This document shows positions 16,545 through 24,965 of a stretch of 43,159 nucleotides of DNA, piece after piece; position 1 is the stretch's first letter, and every line of letters starts with the position of its first letter. The notes beneath the pieces are model-generated. The model saw only the letters and a program-made list of their open reading frames with translations. It was not told the origin of the DNA and searched no databases. The DNA is from Bacillus sp. AFS015802 (lineage in GTDB: Bacteria > Bacillota > Bacilli > Bacillales > Bacillaceae_B): the NCBI RefSeq assembly GCF_002561455.1, contig NZ_NTUP01000006.1, positions 1,181-44,339 on the forward strand, given 5' to 3'. The position numbers were made by a program, and so were the translations under genes.

Positions 16545-18239
16545 ATGAAGTTTGAGGAATTTACATATGAAAGACCCAATCTGGAAGAGATCAAGCCTGT
16601 TTTTGAGAAGGCCCTCCAGAAATTTAAAGCTGCTTCGGATGTCTCTATACAGGTGGAAGCCATCAAGGAAATCAATGACATTCGCCTTAACATCGATACG
16701 ATGCAGAATATTTGCTATATCAGGCATTCCATCGACACAAATGATGCCTTTTATAAACAAGAACAGGAGTACATCGATGATATGATACCCGAGGTTTCCG
16801 GCATGGTGACAGAATACTATAAGGAACTGGTGAATTCCCGGTACCGTGAGGAATTAGAAGCTAAGTGGGGAAAACAGTTGTTTTCTCTTGCGGAGAGTGA
16901 GATCAAGACTTTTTCACCTGAAATCATCACTCTGCTTCAAAAAGAAAATAAGTTGTCATCTCAATATACCAAACTTATGGCTTCCGCGAAGATACCGTTT
17001 GAAGGCGAAGATCGGACATTGGCCCAAATGGGTCCATTTACTCAATCCGTTGATCGCGGGACAAGGAAAGACGCGGCACTTGCCACCGTGTCCTTTTTTG
17101 AAGAAAATCAAGAAGAATTAGATCGTTTATTCGATGAGTTAGTCAAGATCCGTCACCAGATTGCAACTACATTAGGGTATAAAAACTTTGTTGAATTAGG
17201 CTACTATCGTATGACGAGAACGGATTATACACCGGATATGGTAAAGGTATTCCGCGATCAGGTGAAAGAGCATATCGTCCCTCTTGCAACAGAGCTGAAG
17301 GAAAGGCAAGGGAAGCGGATTGGAATCGACTCCATGAAGTTTTATGATGAAGGATTCAAGTTCACATCAGGAAACGCAGCCCCAAAGGGAGATCCTCAGT
17401 GGATCATCGATAATGGCAAGAAAATGTATGAAGAGTTATCACCTGAAACAAAGGAATTCTTTGATTTCATGATTGAACGGAATCTCATGGATTTAGAAGC
17501 AAAGAAAGGAAAAGCTGGAGGAGGGTATTGCACATATATTGCAGGGTATGAAACGCCTTATATCTTCTCGAATTTTAATGGGACGTCCGGGGATATCGAT
17601 GTATTGACCCATGAAGCGGGCCATGCATTCCAGGTTTATTCAAGCAGGGGATTTGATATCCCGGAATACATCTGGCCAACATACGAAGCGTGCGAGATTC
17701 ATTCCATGAGTATGGAATTCTTCACTTGGCCCTGGATGAATTACTTCTTTAAAGAGGATACGGATAAATATCAATTCTCTCATTTGAGTGAAGCCCTGCA
17801 ATTCCTTCCATATGGAGTGGCCGTAGATGAGTTCCAGCATTTTGTGTATGAGAATCCGGAGGCGACACCTGCTGAACGTAACGCAGCATGGAGGGAGATC
17901 GAGAAAGAGTACCTGCCCCATAAGGATTATGATCATGTTTCATATTTAGAAAATGGAGGGTTTTGGCAGCGTCAATCCCACATTTATAATTCACCATTTT
18001 ACTATATTGATTATACACTGGCTCAGATCTGTGCATTTCAGTTCTGGAAGAAGATGAACGTTGATCGTGAAGAGGCATGGGATGATTATGTTGCCCTTTG
18101 TAAACTGGGTGGAAGCCGTTCGTTCACATCTCTTGTGGAAGCGGCGCACTTAGACTCACCATTCCGGGAGGGGACAGTCGAGAAAGTAATTGAACCAATT
18201 AGACAATGGTTAAATGGAATTGATGATACATCCCTATAA
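16545..18239 (+). CDS. M3-family oligoendopeptidase
   Basis: 564 aa, cytoplasmic zinc peptidase. HEAGH zinc site at 356-360 (ligands H356 and H360, catalytic E357), with the third ligand E384 in ACEIHSMSME. Length and sequence fit the M3 subfamily that resembles but is shorter than PepF (about 600 aa). Expected to cut short peptides. Start ATG follows AGAGGAGG. Single gene with its own terminator, after a long non-coding block holding two repeats. Confidence 0.92.
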   Translation: MKFEEFTYERPNLEEIKPVFEKALQKFKAASDVSIQVEAIKEINDIRLNIDTMQNICYIRHSIDTNDAFYKQEQEYIDDMIPEVSGMVTEYYKELVNSRYREELEAKWGKQLFSLAESEIKTFSPEIITLLQKENKLSSQYTKLMASAKIPFEGEDRTLAQMGPFTQSVDRGTRKDAALATVSFFEENQEELDRLFDELVKIRHQIATTLGYKNFVELGYYRMTRTDYTPDMVKVFRDQVKEHIVPLATELKERQGKRIGIDSMKFYDEGFKFTSGNAAPKGDPQWIIDNGKKMYEELSPETKEFFDFMIERNLMDLEAKKGKAGGGYCTYIAGYETPYIFSNFNGTSGDIDVLTHEAGHAFQVYSSRGFDIPEYIWPTYEACEIHSMSMEFFTWPWMNYFFKEDTDKYQFSHLSEALQFLPYGVAVDEFQHFVYENPEATPAERNAAWREIEKEYLPHKDYDHVSYLENGGFWQRQSHIYNSPFYYIDYTLAQICAFQFWKKMNVDREEAWDDYVALCKLGGSRSFTSLVEAAHLDSPFREGTVEKVIEPIRQWLNGIDDTSL

Positions 18240-18247
18240 GAGAAGCC

Positions 18248-18283
18248 AGGCAGCCGCATGCATTGTGGCTGCTTGTTTTTTTT
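18248..18283 (+). terminator. terminator after the M3 peptidase
   Basis: GCAGCCGCA (18250-18258) pairs with TGTGGCTGC (18264-18272), one wobble, followed by eight or more T. Confidence 0.88.
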
Positions 18284-18385
18284 GCCCTGATATCCGAGGA
18301 CGGAATCTCAAAGAATAATCTTCTTTTGCTTCTGATTTCCCCTGCTTGTACATAAGGTGAAGTAGAAGGTGTCAGAGGTGATGGA

Positions 18386-19417
18386 ATGAAAAGAATGAGT
18401 GGGTCGTTTCAAATAGCTGCGGTTTATGTAGGAACTGTCATAGGAGCGGGATTTGCCACGGGGAGGGAAATTGTAGAGTTTTTCACCCGGTTTGGTTTTG
18501 TCGGGTTTATAGCCATTTTATTGAGTGGATATTTATTTATCACTATGGGAACCAAGATCATGCTCAAGTCCCATGATATTAAAGCGAAGTCTTTTGAAGA
18601 ATTCAACGAATATTTATTTGGGAAATGGCTTGCGAGAATCATGAATATTGTGATGATGATCATGCTGATCGGGGTTTCGGCGGTCATGCTTTCAGGGGCA
18701 GGGGCGGTATTCGAGGAGCAGCTCCTATTATCCAGGCAGTTGGGCATATTGTTAACCATCGCTTTAGGTTTCTTTACGATGATGGTAGGGATCAAAGGTT
18801 TATTTGCTGTGAATACATTTGTCGTTCCCCTTATGATTATTTTTAATTTGTTCCTGATGGTTTATTCTGTTCGCCATGCTGAATTCTTAGATGCCTTTCT
18901 GATGATCCCCCATGCTGAAGATGGATGGAAATCGGTCGTGGCCCCATTTTCATACGTAGCCTTCAATCTCGCCATGGCACAGGCTGTTCTCGTACCAGTT
19001 GCCGGTGAAGTGAAAGATAGGGAAATCATTAAATATGGGGGATATCTTGGTGGGTTTTTTCTTACTCTTATTTTGATTTCCAGCCATATTACCCTGGTCA
19101 TGATCCCAAATGTAACCCATTACCAGATTCCCATGGCTGTAGTGATGAAGTCATTTGTTTCCGGCTTCTACTTGGTGTATATCCTGATTATTTATGGGGA
19201 GATTTTCACTTCTGTCATTGGAGGCGTGTTCGGCCTCGAGAAGCAGTTAAGCAATTATTGGAAGGGCTCTTCAGTATTGACTTTTACCGGGATATTCCTG
19301 ATGATTTATTCTTTAAGCTTTTTCGAATACAGCGAACTCTTATCTTATCTGTACCCTTTATTTGGTTACATGAGTTTGGTATTTATCATTCTTCTGTGGA
19401 TGAAACCGAATAAATAA
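18386..19417 (+). CDS. ykvI: YkvI-family membrane transporter
   Basis: 343 aa with about ten membrane segments. The first has the glycine-rich sequence GTVIGAGFATGREIVEFF, typical of APC-superfamily carriers with a broken first helix. B. subtilis YkvI is of similar size and its substrate is unknown. In B. subtilis ykvI stands next to the que operon; here queC is 17 kb away, so that link has been broken by inserted genes. Start ATG after AGAGGTGATGG. Confidence 0.85.
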   Translation: MKRMSGSFQIAAVYVGTVIGAGFATGREIVEFFTRFGFVGFIAILLSGYLFITMGTKIMLKSHDIKAKSFEEFNEYLFGKWLARIMNIVMMIMLIGVSAVMLSGAGAVFEEQLLLSRQLGILLTIALGFFTMMVGIKGLFAVNTFVVPLMIIFNLFLMVYSVRHAEFLDAFLMIPHAEDGWKSVVAPFSYVAFNLAMAQAVLVPVAGEVKDREIIKYGGYLGGFFLTLILISSHITLVMIPNVTHYQIPMAVVMKSFVSGFYLVYILIIYGEIFTSVIGGVFGLEKQLSNYWKGSSVLTFTGIFLMIYSLSFFEYSELLSYLYPLFGYMSLVFIILLWMKPNK

Positions 19418-19491
19418 TCCTGATAGAAGAGTAAAAATAGTGTCGGATGCCCATGTTAATAGGGACTAAATAATCAAAAGGAGTGGCAAAT

Positions 19492-19611
19492 ATGACACAA
19501 TCCAAACACGAAAAAGAAAGACAGTGGAATGTAAGGAAAGAAGAGCAGCATCCCCATGGCAAAGTATCTTCATTCAAGGAACTGTCAGAAGGAAAAAAAG
19601 AAAAACAATAA
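19492..19611 (+). CDS. small DUF6254-like protein
   Basis: 39 aa, highly charged: MTQSKHEKERQWNVRKEE, then HPHGKVSSFKEL, then lysine-rich. Strong ribosome binding site AAAGGAGTGG ends 5 bases before the ATG, and a terminator follows directly. Resembles, from memory, a conserved family of ~40-residue Bacillaceae proteins (DUF6254) with no known role. May share a transcript with ykvI. Confidence 0.7.
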   Translation: MTQSKHEKERQWNVRKEEQHPHGKVSSFKELSEGKKEKQ

Positions 19612-19614
19612 AAT

Positions 19615-19642
19615 AAAAACGGATGCCATGGCATCCGTTTTT
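19615..19642. terminator. bidirectional terminator
   Basis: Perfect palindrome centred at 19628/19629 with AAAAA on the left and TTTTT on the right. It serves the small plus-strand gene and the converging DUF2254 gene, whose stop codon it touches. Confidence 0.92.
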
Positions 19643-21026
19643 ATTTGGAATCATCGTGATGATAAGAATCTTGGGTTTTGTATTGTTCAGGAAAGTATTT
19701 ATTCCGCACTTCATCCTTATCCCAATCCTTCTTCCCGCAAGCTGCAGCCAGTTCGTCGAGATGCCTCATGATGTACTGCATATCAAGATTCTGGAGGCTG
19801 TCATAGTCGATCCCTTCCAGAATATAATCCTTAAATGTCCACACCAGCCCCTTCGTTTCACCGCTATTATTTTCACTGATCATTCTCAGTGAACGCAGGA
19901 TTTCCGCAATGATGGATATATCCTGTTTCCCGTAATGCCTTAATTGATAAAAGCTTTTGTATAAATAGTCGACAAAGGTAGGCTGTTCCAAAATGACACG
20001 CACATTGTTCTCATCATCTGTCAGATAAGAGCTCGGTAGTTTGTGTTTAGCAAGCTTTGAAAGGATGATCCCGATTTCTTCTATACAGTTCTTGGCTGTG
20101 TTGGGATCATTGATGGCAGGGGAAATGGCTCTCAGGGCTATTTCCACAAGCTTCCGGATCCCGAGTTCAATGTCTTCCATCGGCTCTTTATCAGGACCCA
20201 CTACAAGGTACCCCAGGAAATCTTCTCCGTCAACGTCCTCATTTGTGGTCCACACCGTCATGACAGGCGTTCCCTCAAGTAAATATTCCCCCGGTGTTTT
20301 CACCATGCGAATGACGCACTTGTCCTTCACGGCTTTCTTGATCATCCCTTCTATATCAATCTGTTGCATGTACCCCGATTCTTCACTGTACACATTAATG
20401 GGTTCGGTTTCATCAAAGAAGGACTCATTGAATGTCGATGGTTCTTCTTGTATGGCATTTTTTCTGTATAAGTAGCTATGATCGATCTTATTATTCGTTT
20501 TAATGGTGATGTTATGGATTAAATTGCTTACCTTCACCCAATTGGACACATGGTGAACGAAATAAACGAATACAAATAAACAGATGATCGCCACTATGCC
20601 TGCAAACGCGGAGGAGATATATAATTCCTGACCGGATTCATCCTGGAGAAGGACCAGTAAGGTGATGCAATAGACCACACCGGACACAAAGATGGCAAGG
20701 ACCCGTTGAGTCGGCCGATCGTTGATGAAGTTCTGTAAGGTCCTGGGTGAATATTGGGACAGAAACGTAGTAAGGACCACCATGATGGTTGAAAAGGTAA
20801 TGGTCGTCATGGTCATGATGGATGATGCGATCGTGCTGATGATCGTCATGGATAAATTGAAATTTGAGAACAGTACCTTAGGGAATATTGGATAGTCATG
20901 CTGACTTAACCACCAATCGAAATAAAAGGTGGCGAGGGAAAGCAGTAAAGAGATAAGCGAGAACAGAAATGGAACAAACCAGAAGCTTTTTTTCGCTTTG
21001 TTCAGTATATGTATATTCAGATTCAT
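19641..21026 (-). CDS. DUF2254 membrane protein
   Basis: 461 aa. Four membrane segments in the first ~165 residues (about 15-38, 58-88, 108-127, 138-160) and a long soluble C-terminal half. The second loop is rich in Met/Thr/Ser (ASSIMTMTTITFSTIMV), which is typical of the family, as is ISPAINDPNTAKNCIEEIG in the soluble part. Function unknown. Start ATG after AGGTGGAG. Confidence 0.88.
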   Translation of the reverse strand: MNLNIHILNKAKKSFWFVPFLFSLISLLLSLATFYFDWWLSQHDYPIFPKVLFSNFNLSMTIISTIASSIMTMTTITFSTIMVVLTTFLSQYSPRTLQNFINDRPTQRVLAIFVSGVVYCITLLVLLQDESGQELYISSAFAGIVAIICLFVFVYFVHHVSNWVKVSNLIHNITIKTNNKIDHSYLYRKNAIQEEPSTFNESFFDETEPINVYSEESGYMQQIDIEGMIKKAVKDKCVIRMVKTPGEYLLEGTPVMTVWTTNEDVDGEDFLGYLVVGPDKEPMEDIELGIRKLVEIALRAISPAINDPNTAKNCIEEIGIILSKLAKHKLPSSYLTDDENNVRVILEQPTFVDYLYKSFYQLRHYGKQDISIIAEILRSLRMISENNSGETKGLVWTFKDYILEGIDYDSLQNLDMQYIMRHLDELAAACGKKDWDKDEVRNKYFPEQYKTQDSYHHDDSK

Positions 21027-21110
21027 GACAGGGCTCCACCTTACGAAACAGTATGCTATAAGAATAACCTCAAAGCCGTTACCGTAAACCTTTCTATTTA
21101 GTTACACATG

Positions 21111-21137
21111 AAAAAAGGAGGAGGGAGGTCCTCCACC
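21111..21137 (-). terminator. terminator after ykvS
   Basis: GGAGGA (21117-21122) and TCCTCC (21129-21134) pair around a 6-base loop; on the minus strand six T follow (21111-21116). Confidence 0.75.
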
Positions 21138-21160
21138 TTGTTAGAAATGTTAGATGATAT

Positions 21161-21340
21161 TTATGCTTCGACGATTTTATAATTTTTGTGGTTGACCACC
21201 GTCTTTTCTTCCAATTCAAGATCACGGTAATTCTTCATATAAGTTAAATCGACAATAACCGAATTTTCATTCACTTTTTCAACGATCCCTTTTAAACCTT
21301 GCTTAAATTCAATCACATTTCCGATTTCTGCTTTTTTCAT
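21161..21340 (-). CDS. ykvS: DUF2187 (YkvS-like) small protein
   Basis: 59 aa: MKKAEIGNVIEFKQGLKGIV, then NSVIVDLTYMKNY and KTVVNHKNYKIVEA. It is nearly collinear with recalled B. subtilis YkvS, a KOW/SH3-like small protein of unknown role, and sits next to ykvT in both. Ribosome binding site AAAGGAGCG lies 8 bases before the ATG. Confidence 0.88.
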   Translation of the reverse strand: MKKAEIGNVIEFKQGLKGIVEKVNENSVIVDLTYMKNYRDLELEEKTVVNHKNYKIVEA

Positions 21341-21505
21341 CTAAGGTCGCTCCTTTTTGGCAAAATTCTACAAACAATTACTAATATTTTGACGTAAAGT
21401 CATGAAAAGGTAAAGAGTTTTCTAAAAATTCCATTTGAAAATTATCACTTGAGCTTATGATCACTTTGAAACTACAATAGAAGAAGTGAGGATGGAGGTT
21501 TAGTT

Positions 21506-21700
21506 ATGAGTGAATCAGAGATTCTTGAACAGCTTCAATTATTGCGTACAAAAGAAGTAGAGGAAATAAGGGTGTTGAAAGAAGACTTTCTTGCCTTTCG
21601 ATCCGTACTGGTGAAACAGGATGATTTTAAACAGTTCCGTGGAATAGCCCAGCAGGGTGGGAATGTCCTCTTTCGATATCTTGATACACCGAGAAGCTGA
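21506..21700 (+). CDS. hypothetical protein, helical
   Basis: 64 aa, not recognised. The first ~40 residues are predicted helical, with heptad-like leucines ([20 protein letters not shown]); the tail is [16 protein letters not shown]. Good GGAGG 9 bases before ATG 21506 and an immediate terminator support a real gene. Confidence 0.75.
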   Translation: MSESEILEQLQLLRTKEVEEIRVLKEDFLAFRSVLVKQDDFKQFRGIAQQGGNVLFRYLDTPRS

Positions 21701-21701
21701 C

Positions 21702-21730
21702 AGTGGGGGAGAAAATCCTCCACTTTTTTA
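21702..21730 (+). terminator. terminator after the 64-aa gene
   Basis: AGTGGGGGA (21702-21710) pairs with TCCTCCACT (21716-21724), one wobble, then seven T. Confidence 0.85.
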
Positions 21731-21902
21731 AACCTTTGTTCCGAGGGGATCATGGATCACGGCCGCCTCGCTAATATTCATTATATGAAGTGGCCCCTTC
21801 ATTTAGTATTGAAGGGTGAACGGCCGGTGGTAAGCATTACCTGCTGAAATTCTGCTCATTCATTGTTATCTTATGGGGGAGCACTATTTAGGAGGTAGAA
21901 AT

Positions 21903-22493
21903 ATGATTAAGAAAAGCTTGATGATAGGAATTGCAGCACTTTCTTTTGTTACATTCTCTACTCAAACATTTGCTGCAGGGGCAGTACACACTGTAGAAAA
22001 GGGTGAGTCCCTATGGGATATCGGTAAGGAGAAATCTGTATCCGTCATTCAACTAAAGAAAAAAAACGATCTGAAATCCAATGAAATCTACCCGGGTCAA
22101 ACAATAAAGATCCCTGAAAATAATATAACGCCTGAAGATCGGGAGCTACTTGCGAAGCTTGTACATGCAGAAGCCAAAGGTGAACCATATGCAGGTAAAG
22201 TCGCTGTCGCAACGGTTGTATTAAACAGAGTGGATTCCGCCGAATTCCCTGATACTATCAAGGATGTAGTCTATCAGGTTTCAAATGGCTATTATGCTTT
22301 TTCACCAGTGCAAAATGGAGAAATCAATCAGGAACCCTCACAGGAAGCAAAGGATGCTGTTCAAGAAGCGCTTGCTTTCAGGGGGCAGGGAAAAGGCTCT
22401 CTCTTTTTCTATAATCCTGTCACATCTACAAGCGACTGGATCACAAGCAGAGATACCCTACTGACGATTGGAAAACACCGCTTTGCAAAATAA
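21903..22493 (+). CDS. ykvT: LysM cell wall hydrolase (YkvT-like, SleB/CwlJ type)
   Basis: 196 aa from ATG 21903 after TAGGAGGT; an upstream in-frame start lacks such a site. A signal peptide ends near FAA (residue 25). One LysM domain (about 29-71: VHTVEKGESLWDIG to YPGQTIKIP) precedes a Hydrolase_2 domain (about 80-196) with LAKLVHAEAKGEP, whose glutamates are the likely catalytic residues, then VAVATVVLNRV. The family hydrolyses peptidoglycan, including spore cortex in SleB and CwlJ. Next to ykvS as in B. subtilis. Timing of expression cannot be read here. Confidence 0.88.
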   Translation: MIKKSLMIGIAALSFVTFSTQTFAAGAVHTVEKGESLWDIGKEKSVSVIQLKKKNDLKSNEIYPGQTIKIPENNITPEDRELLAKLVHAEAKGEPYAGKVAVATVVLNRVDSAEFPDTIKDVVYQVSNGYYAFSPVQNGEINQEPSQEAKDAVQEALAFRGQGKGSLFFYNPVTSTSDWITSRDTLLTIGKHRFAK

Positions 22494-22599
22494 TGGATCA
22501 GCATCAGATTAGTCACAATAAATGAGCGCTCGTACACTTTTTCCTTTTCTCTATGCGGGTTTAATAGTAAAATAGAGAAAAGAAAAAGAGGTGATGTTG

Positions 22600-22779
22600 A
22601 TGAATGGGACCATAGTGGCTCAAATAGAAGTGGTACGGTGGAAGATGATAGAGTCCGGCATTCGCTTTGGGCTTAGCAGTCCGACCACCATTCAATTGAG
22701 TAAAGAACTGGATGCCTTGATCAATATTCATCAGCGTAATGATTCAAAAAAAACAACTCACAGTAAAATCATTCAATAA
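22600..22779 (+). CDS. small Spo0E-family aspartyl-phosphate phosphatase
   Basis: 59 aa from ATG 22600; GTG 22591, ATG 22594 and TTG 22597 are in frame, but AGAGGTGAT fits 22600 best. Helix-turn-helix of the Spo0E family with signature QLSKELDALINIHQ and first helix VAQIEVVRWKMIESG. These short forms (like YisI and YnzD) dephosphorylate Spo0A~P. It is the second Spo0E-like gene in the window. Confidence 0.82.
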   Translation: MNGTIVAQIEVVRWKMIESGIRFGLSSPTTIQLSKELDALINIHQRNDSKKTTHSKIIQ

Positions 22780-22782
22780 ATA

Positions 22783-22847
22783 AGAAGGGTTAACCTCTGG
22801 AATCTTCTCTCTTATAAAGAGAGAATTTCAAGAAGGTTAACCCTTCT
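22783..22847. repeat. long imperfect hairpin between the Spo0E-like and SDR genes
   Basis: AGAAGGGTTAACCT (22783-22796) and AGGTTAACCCTTCT (22834-22847) are perfect 14-bp arms. Inside, TTCTCTCTT and AAGAGAGAA pair around a small loop, leaving about 9 mismatched bases per side. No T run follows on the plus side and none on the minus side, so it is not a standard terminator. Confidence 0.75.
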
Positions 22848-22922
22848 CTACATATAAAGAAGATTGAGTATTGATTGAAAAGGGTACCCTTCTATAGAAG
22901 CAATTGATAGCGATCAAGGGAG

Positions 22923-23669
22923 ATGAAAAGATTGAAGAATTCTATTGTGTGTATTACAGGTGGAGCGAATGGAATAGGGAAAACCCTCGTGGAGGAATTT
23001 GCCAAACATGGCGCAACTGTTGAATTTATGGATATGGATGGGAAGAAAGGAAGAGAGCACTCCCAAAGGCTCAATGCAGAAGGATATACGACCAGGTTCC
23101 ATGAAGTGAATGTGGGTGTACCACAGGAGGTAAAAGACGTTTTCAATAGAATAAAGGAAGATCATGGAGTGTTGGATGTGCTGATTAATAACGCAGGTGT
23201 ATCCAGATTCATGTCCTTCTGGGAAATGGAGCCCGATGATTGGAACGACATTCTATCATCGAACTTAAGCAGTGTATTTTATTGCAGCCGGGAAGCGGCC
23301 GAGTTAATGAAAGATCGGGGAGGCTGCATCATTAACATGGCTTCCACCAGGGCTTCCATGTCTGAACCTGATACAGAAGCCTACTCTGCTACAAAAGGGG
23401 GAATTGTCAGCCTGACGCATTCACTGGCCATCACCCTGAGTGAAGCTGGGATCCGGGTCAACTCCATCAGTCCGGGGTGGATTCAAACGGAAGATTATGA
23501 CTCATTGAGAGACATCGACCATCGTCAGCATCCTTCGGGCAGGGTAGGGAAGCCGGAAGACATTGCGAGAGCATGTTTATTCCTTTCTCACCCTGACAAT
23601 GATTTCATAACGGGGGAAAATCTCGTTGTTGATGGCGGGATGACACGGAAGATGATCTATGAGCATTAA
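22923..23669 (+). CDS. SDR-family oxidoreductase
   Basis: 248 aa classical short-chain dehydrogenase: NAD(P)-binding TGGANGIG (about 12-19), NNAG motif, active-site serine and YSATK (Y, K) and SPGWIQT. The residue after the second strand is acidic (MDMDG), favouring NAD over NADP by the usual rule. Substrate unknown. AAGGGAG touches the ATG, so TTG 22932 (245 aa) may be the true start. B. subtilis has an SDR, YkvO, in this area, but I cannot claim orthology. Confidence 0.85.
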   Translation: MKRLKNSIVCITGGANGIGKTLVEEFAKHGATVEFMDMDGKKGREHSQRLNAEGYTTRFHEVNVGVPQEVKDVFNRIKEDHGVLDVLINNAGVSRFMSFWEMEPDDWNDILSSNLSSVFYCSREAAELMKDRGGCIINMASTRASMSEPDTEAYSATKGGIVSLTHSLAITLSEAGIRVNSISPGWIQTEDYDSLRDIDHRQHPSGRVGKPEDIARACLFLSHPDNDFITGENLVVDGGMTRKMIYEH

Positions 23670-23702
23670 TGGGTGCTGTCCCGGGGTTCACGTTACCGGA
23701 AT

Positions 23703-23771
23703 CTATCCCTTTCGTAATACGAGAATATTGATGAATCCGATGATTAGAACAAATAGCAAGCTGATGAACAT
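23703..23771 (-). CDS. candidate 22-residue membrane peptide
   Basis: ATG 23771 opens MFISLLFVLIIGFINILVLRKG, 22 codons: one hydrophobic helix ending in a positive tail (RKG), as in toxin-like or regulatory membrane peptides. GGGAGG (23783-23788) lies 11 bases upstream, slightly far. That site is inside a hairpin (23783-23790 with 23809-23816), so translation may be gated. No promoter was identified. Could be chance. Confidence 0.35.
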   Translation of the reverse strand: MFISLLFVLIIGFINILVLRKG

Positions 23772-23882
23772 GTCTGCTTCATCCTCCCATCCTCTTTTTT
23801 TCTAGGATATGGGAGGGTTGTGGAAAGAGTTCAGGATTTTTGATAAGGATTTGTAAAGATCTATTTTTATGGCAGGAAAAGG

Positions 23883-23925
23883 GGTCGATCACACACCGTG
23901 CTGGTGAGAGTGATCGGCTTTTTTA
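23883..23925 (+). terminator. intrinsic terminator upstream of the MoxR operon
   Basis: GGTCGATCAC pairs with GTGATCGGC, with an inner CACC/GGTG stem, followed by TTTTTTAT. It is 210 bases past the SDR stop and 100 bases before the next gene. Confidence 0.88.
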
Positions 23926-24026
23926 TATAAAAAGGGATAATTTAACAACATGATATGGTAGAATAAGTGTGAAGTATTGTTTGAAAATTAAAATTATATA
24001 GTTAACGTGAATGAGGGGGAAAAAGG

Positions 24027-24965
24027 ATGAATCGATTGGATTCAATAAAGAGAGAAATGAATAAAGTATTAGTGGGGAAGGACAAAGAAATCGACCTCTT
24101 GCTGATCGCGTTGCTTCAGGAAGGACATGTCCTATTGGAGAGTGTGCCGGGTACAGGTAAGACTTTGCTCGCGAAAACGTTCAGTCATTGTATTGACGGT
24201 GGATTCAAAAGGATCCAATTCACTCCTGACGTGTTACCGAGTGATGTGACAGGCATACAATTTTTCAATCCGAAAACACAGGAATTCGAGTTAAGGACAG
24301 GCCCCGTTGTCACGAATGTGTTACTGGCCGATGAAATTAACCGGGCCACTCCGAGAACGCAGGCAAGCTTACTGGAAGTGATGGAAGAAAAGCAAATCAC
24401 CATCGACGGGGAAACCGTCCCATTAGAGCCGCCATTTATAGTCGTTGCCACTCAGAATCCCATTGAATCCCAACAAGGGACATTTCCACTGCCTGCCGCA
24501 CAGCTGGACCGTTTTTTGTTGAAGATTCCGTTTACGTATCCTACTTTTGATGAAGAGAGAGGAATATTAAACCGCTTTAAATCAACGGAGCCTTTGAATA
24601 CAGTCAATAAAGTATTAAGCTTGGATGAATTACAATCTTTGTCCCGTCTTGTCAAAGAAGTACATATCTCGGAGGATATTGAAACCTATATCCTTCAAAT
24701 TACGAGGGGTACAAGAGAACATGAATGGGTTGAGGTGGGTGCAAGTCCACGAGCCAGCCTGGCGCTTCTCAAGGCTTCCCAGGCACAGGCATTTATAGAA
24801 GGCAGGGATTTTGTGAGACCACAGGATATCGTGTCGGTTGCCCCTTATGTGTTGCAACATCGAATTCAATTGACGATTGAGTCGTCCTTAACAAGGACAT
24901 CTGAAGAAGTCATCGAGCAAATAGTGAACACGGCTATGACTCCTGTTGAAGCGAGGCAAGCTTAG
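24027..24965 (+). CDS. yeaC: MoxR-family AAA+ ATPase (YeaC-like)
   Basis: 312 aa. Walker A ESVPGTGKT (38-46), Walker B VLLADEINR (98-106), sensor-1 ATQNP and the QLDRFLLKIPF segment are intact. MoxR ATPases act as chaperones for partner proteins encoded beside them, usually DUF58 and von Willebrand-type proteins. Its downstream partners here are DUF58 and DUF4129 proteins, as in B. subtilis yeaC-yeaD-yebA, which lies elsewhere on that chromosome. Stop overlaps the next start. Confidence 0.9.
   Translation: MNRLDSIKREMNKVLVGKDKEIDLLLIALLQEGHVLLESVPGTGKTLLAKTFSHCIDGGFKRIQFTPDVLPSDVTGIQFFNPKTQEFELRTGPVVTNVLLADEINRATPRTQASLLEVMEEKQITIDGETVPLEPPFIVVATQNPIESQQGTFPLPAAQLDRFLLKIPFTYPTFDEERGILNRFKSTEPLNTVNKVLSLDELQSLSRLVKEVHISEDIETYILQITRGTREHEWVEVGASPRASLALLKASQAQAFIEGRDFVRPQDIVSVAPYVLQHRIQLTIESSLTRTSEEVIEQIVNTAMTPVEARQA

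Larger units (their letters stand above)
23670..24026. other. intergenic region before the MoxR operon
   Basis: Holds, in order, the possible minus-strand micro-ORF (23703-23771), its hairpin (23783-23816), a plus-strand intrinsic terminator (23883-23925) and a possible -10 TAGAAT (23959-23964) for the MoxR operon with only a poor -35. Confidence 0.5.

Noticed and set aside
23840..23920. 12-codon ORF starting ATGGCAGGAAAA before the orphan terminator
   Set aside because: No ribosome binding site and the codons are the terminator stem itself; not a convincing leader peptide.
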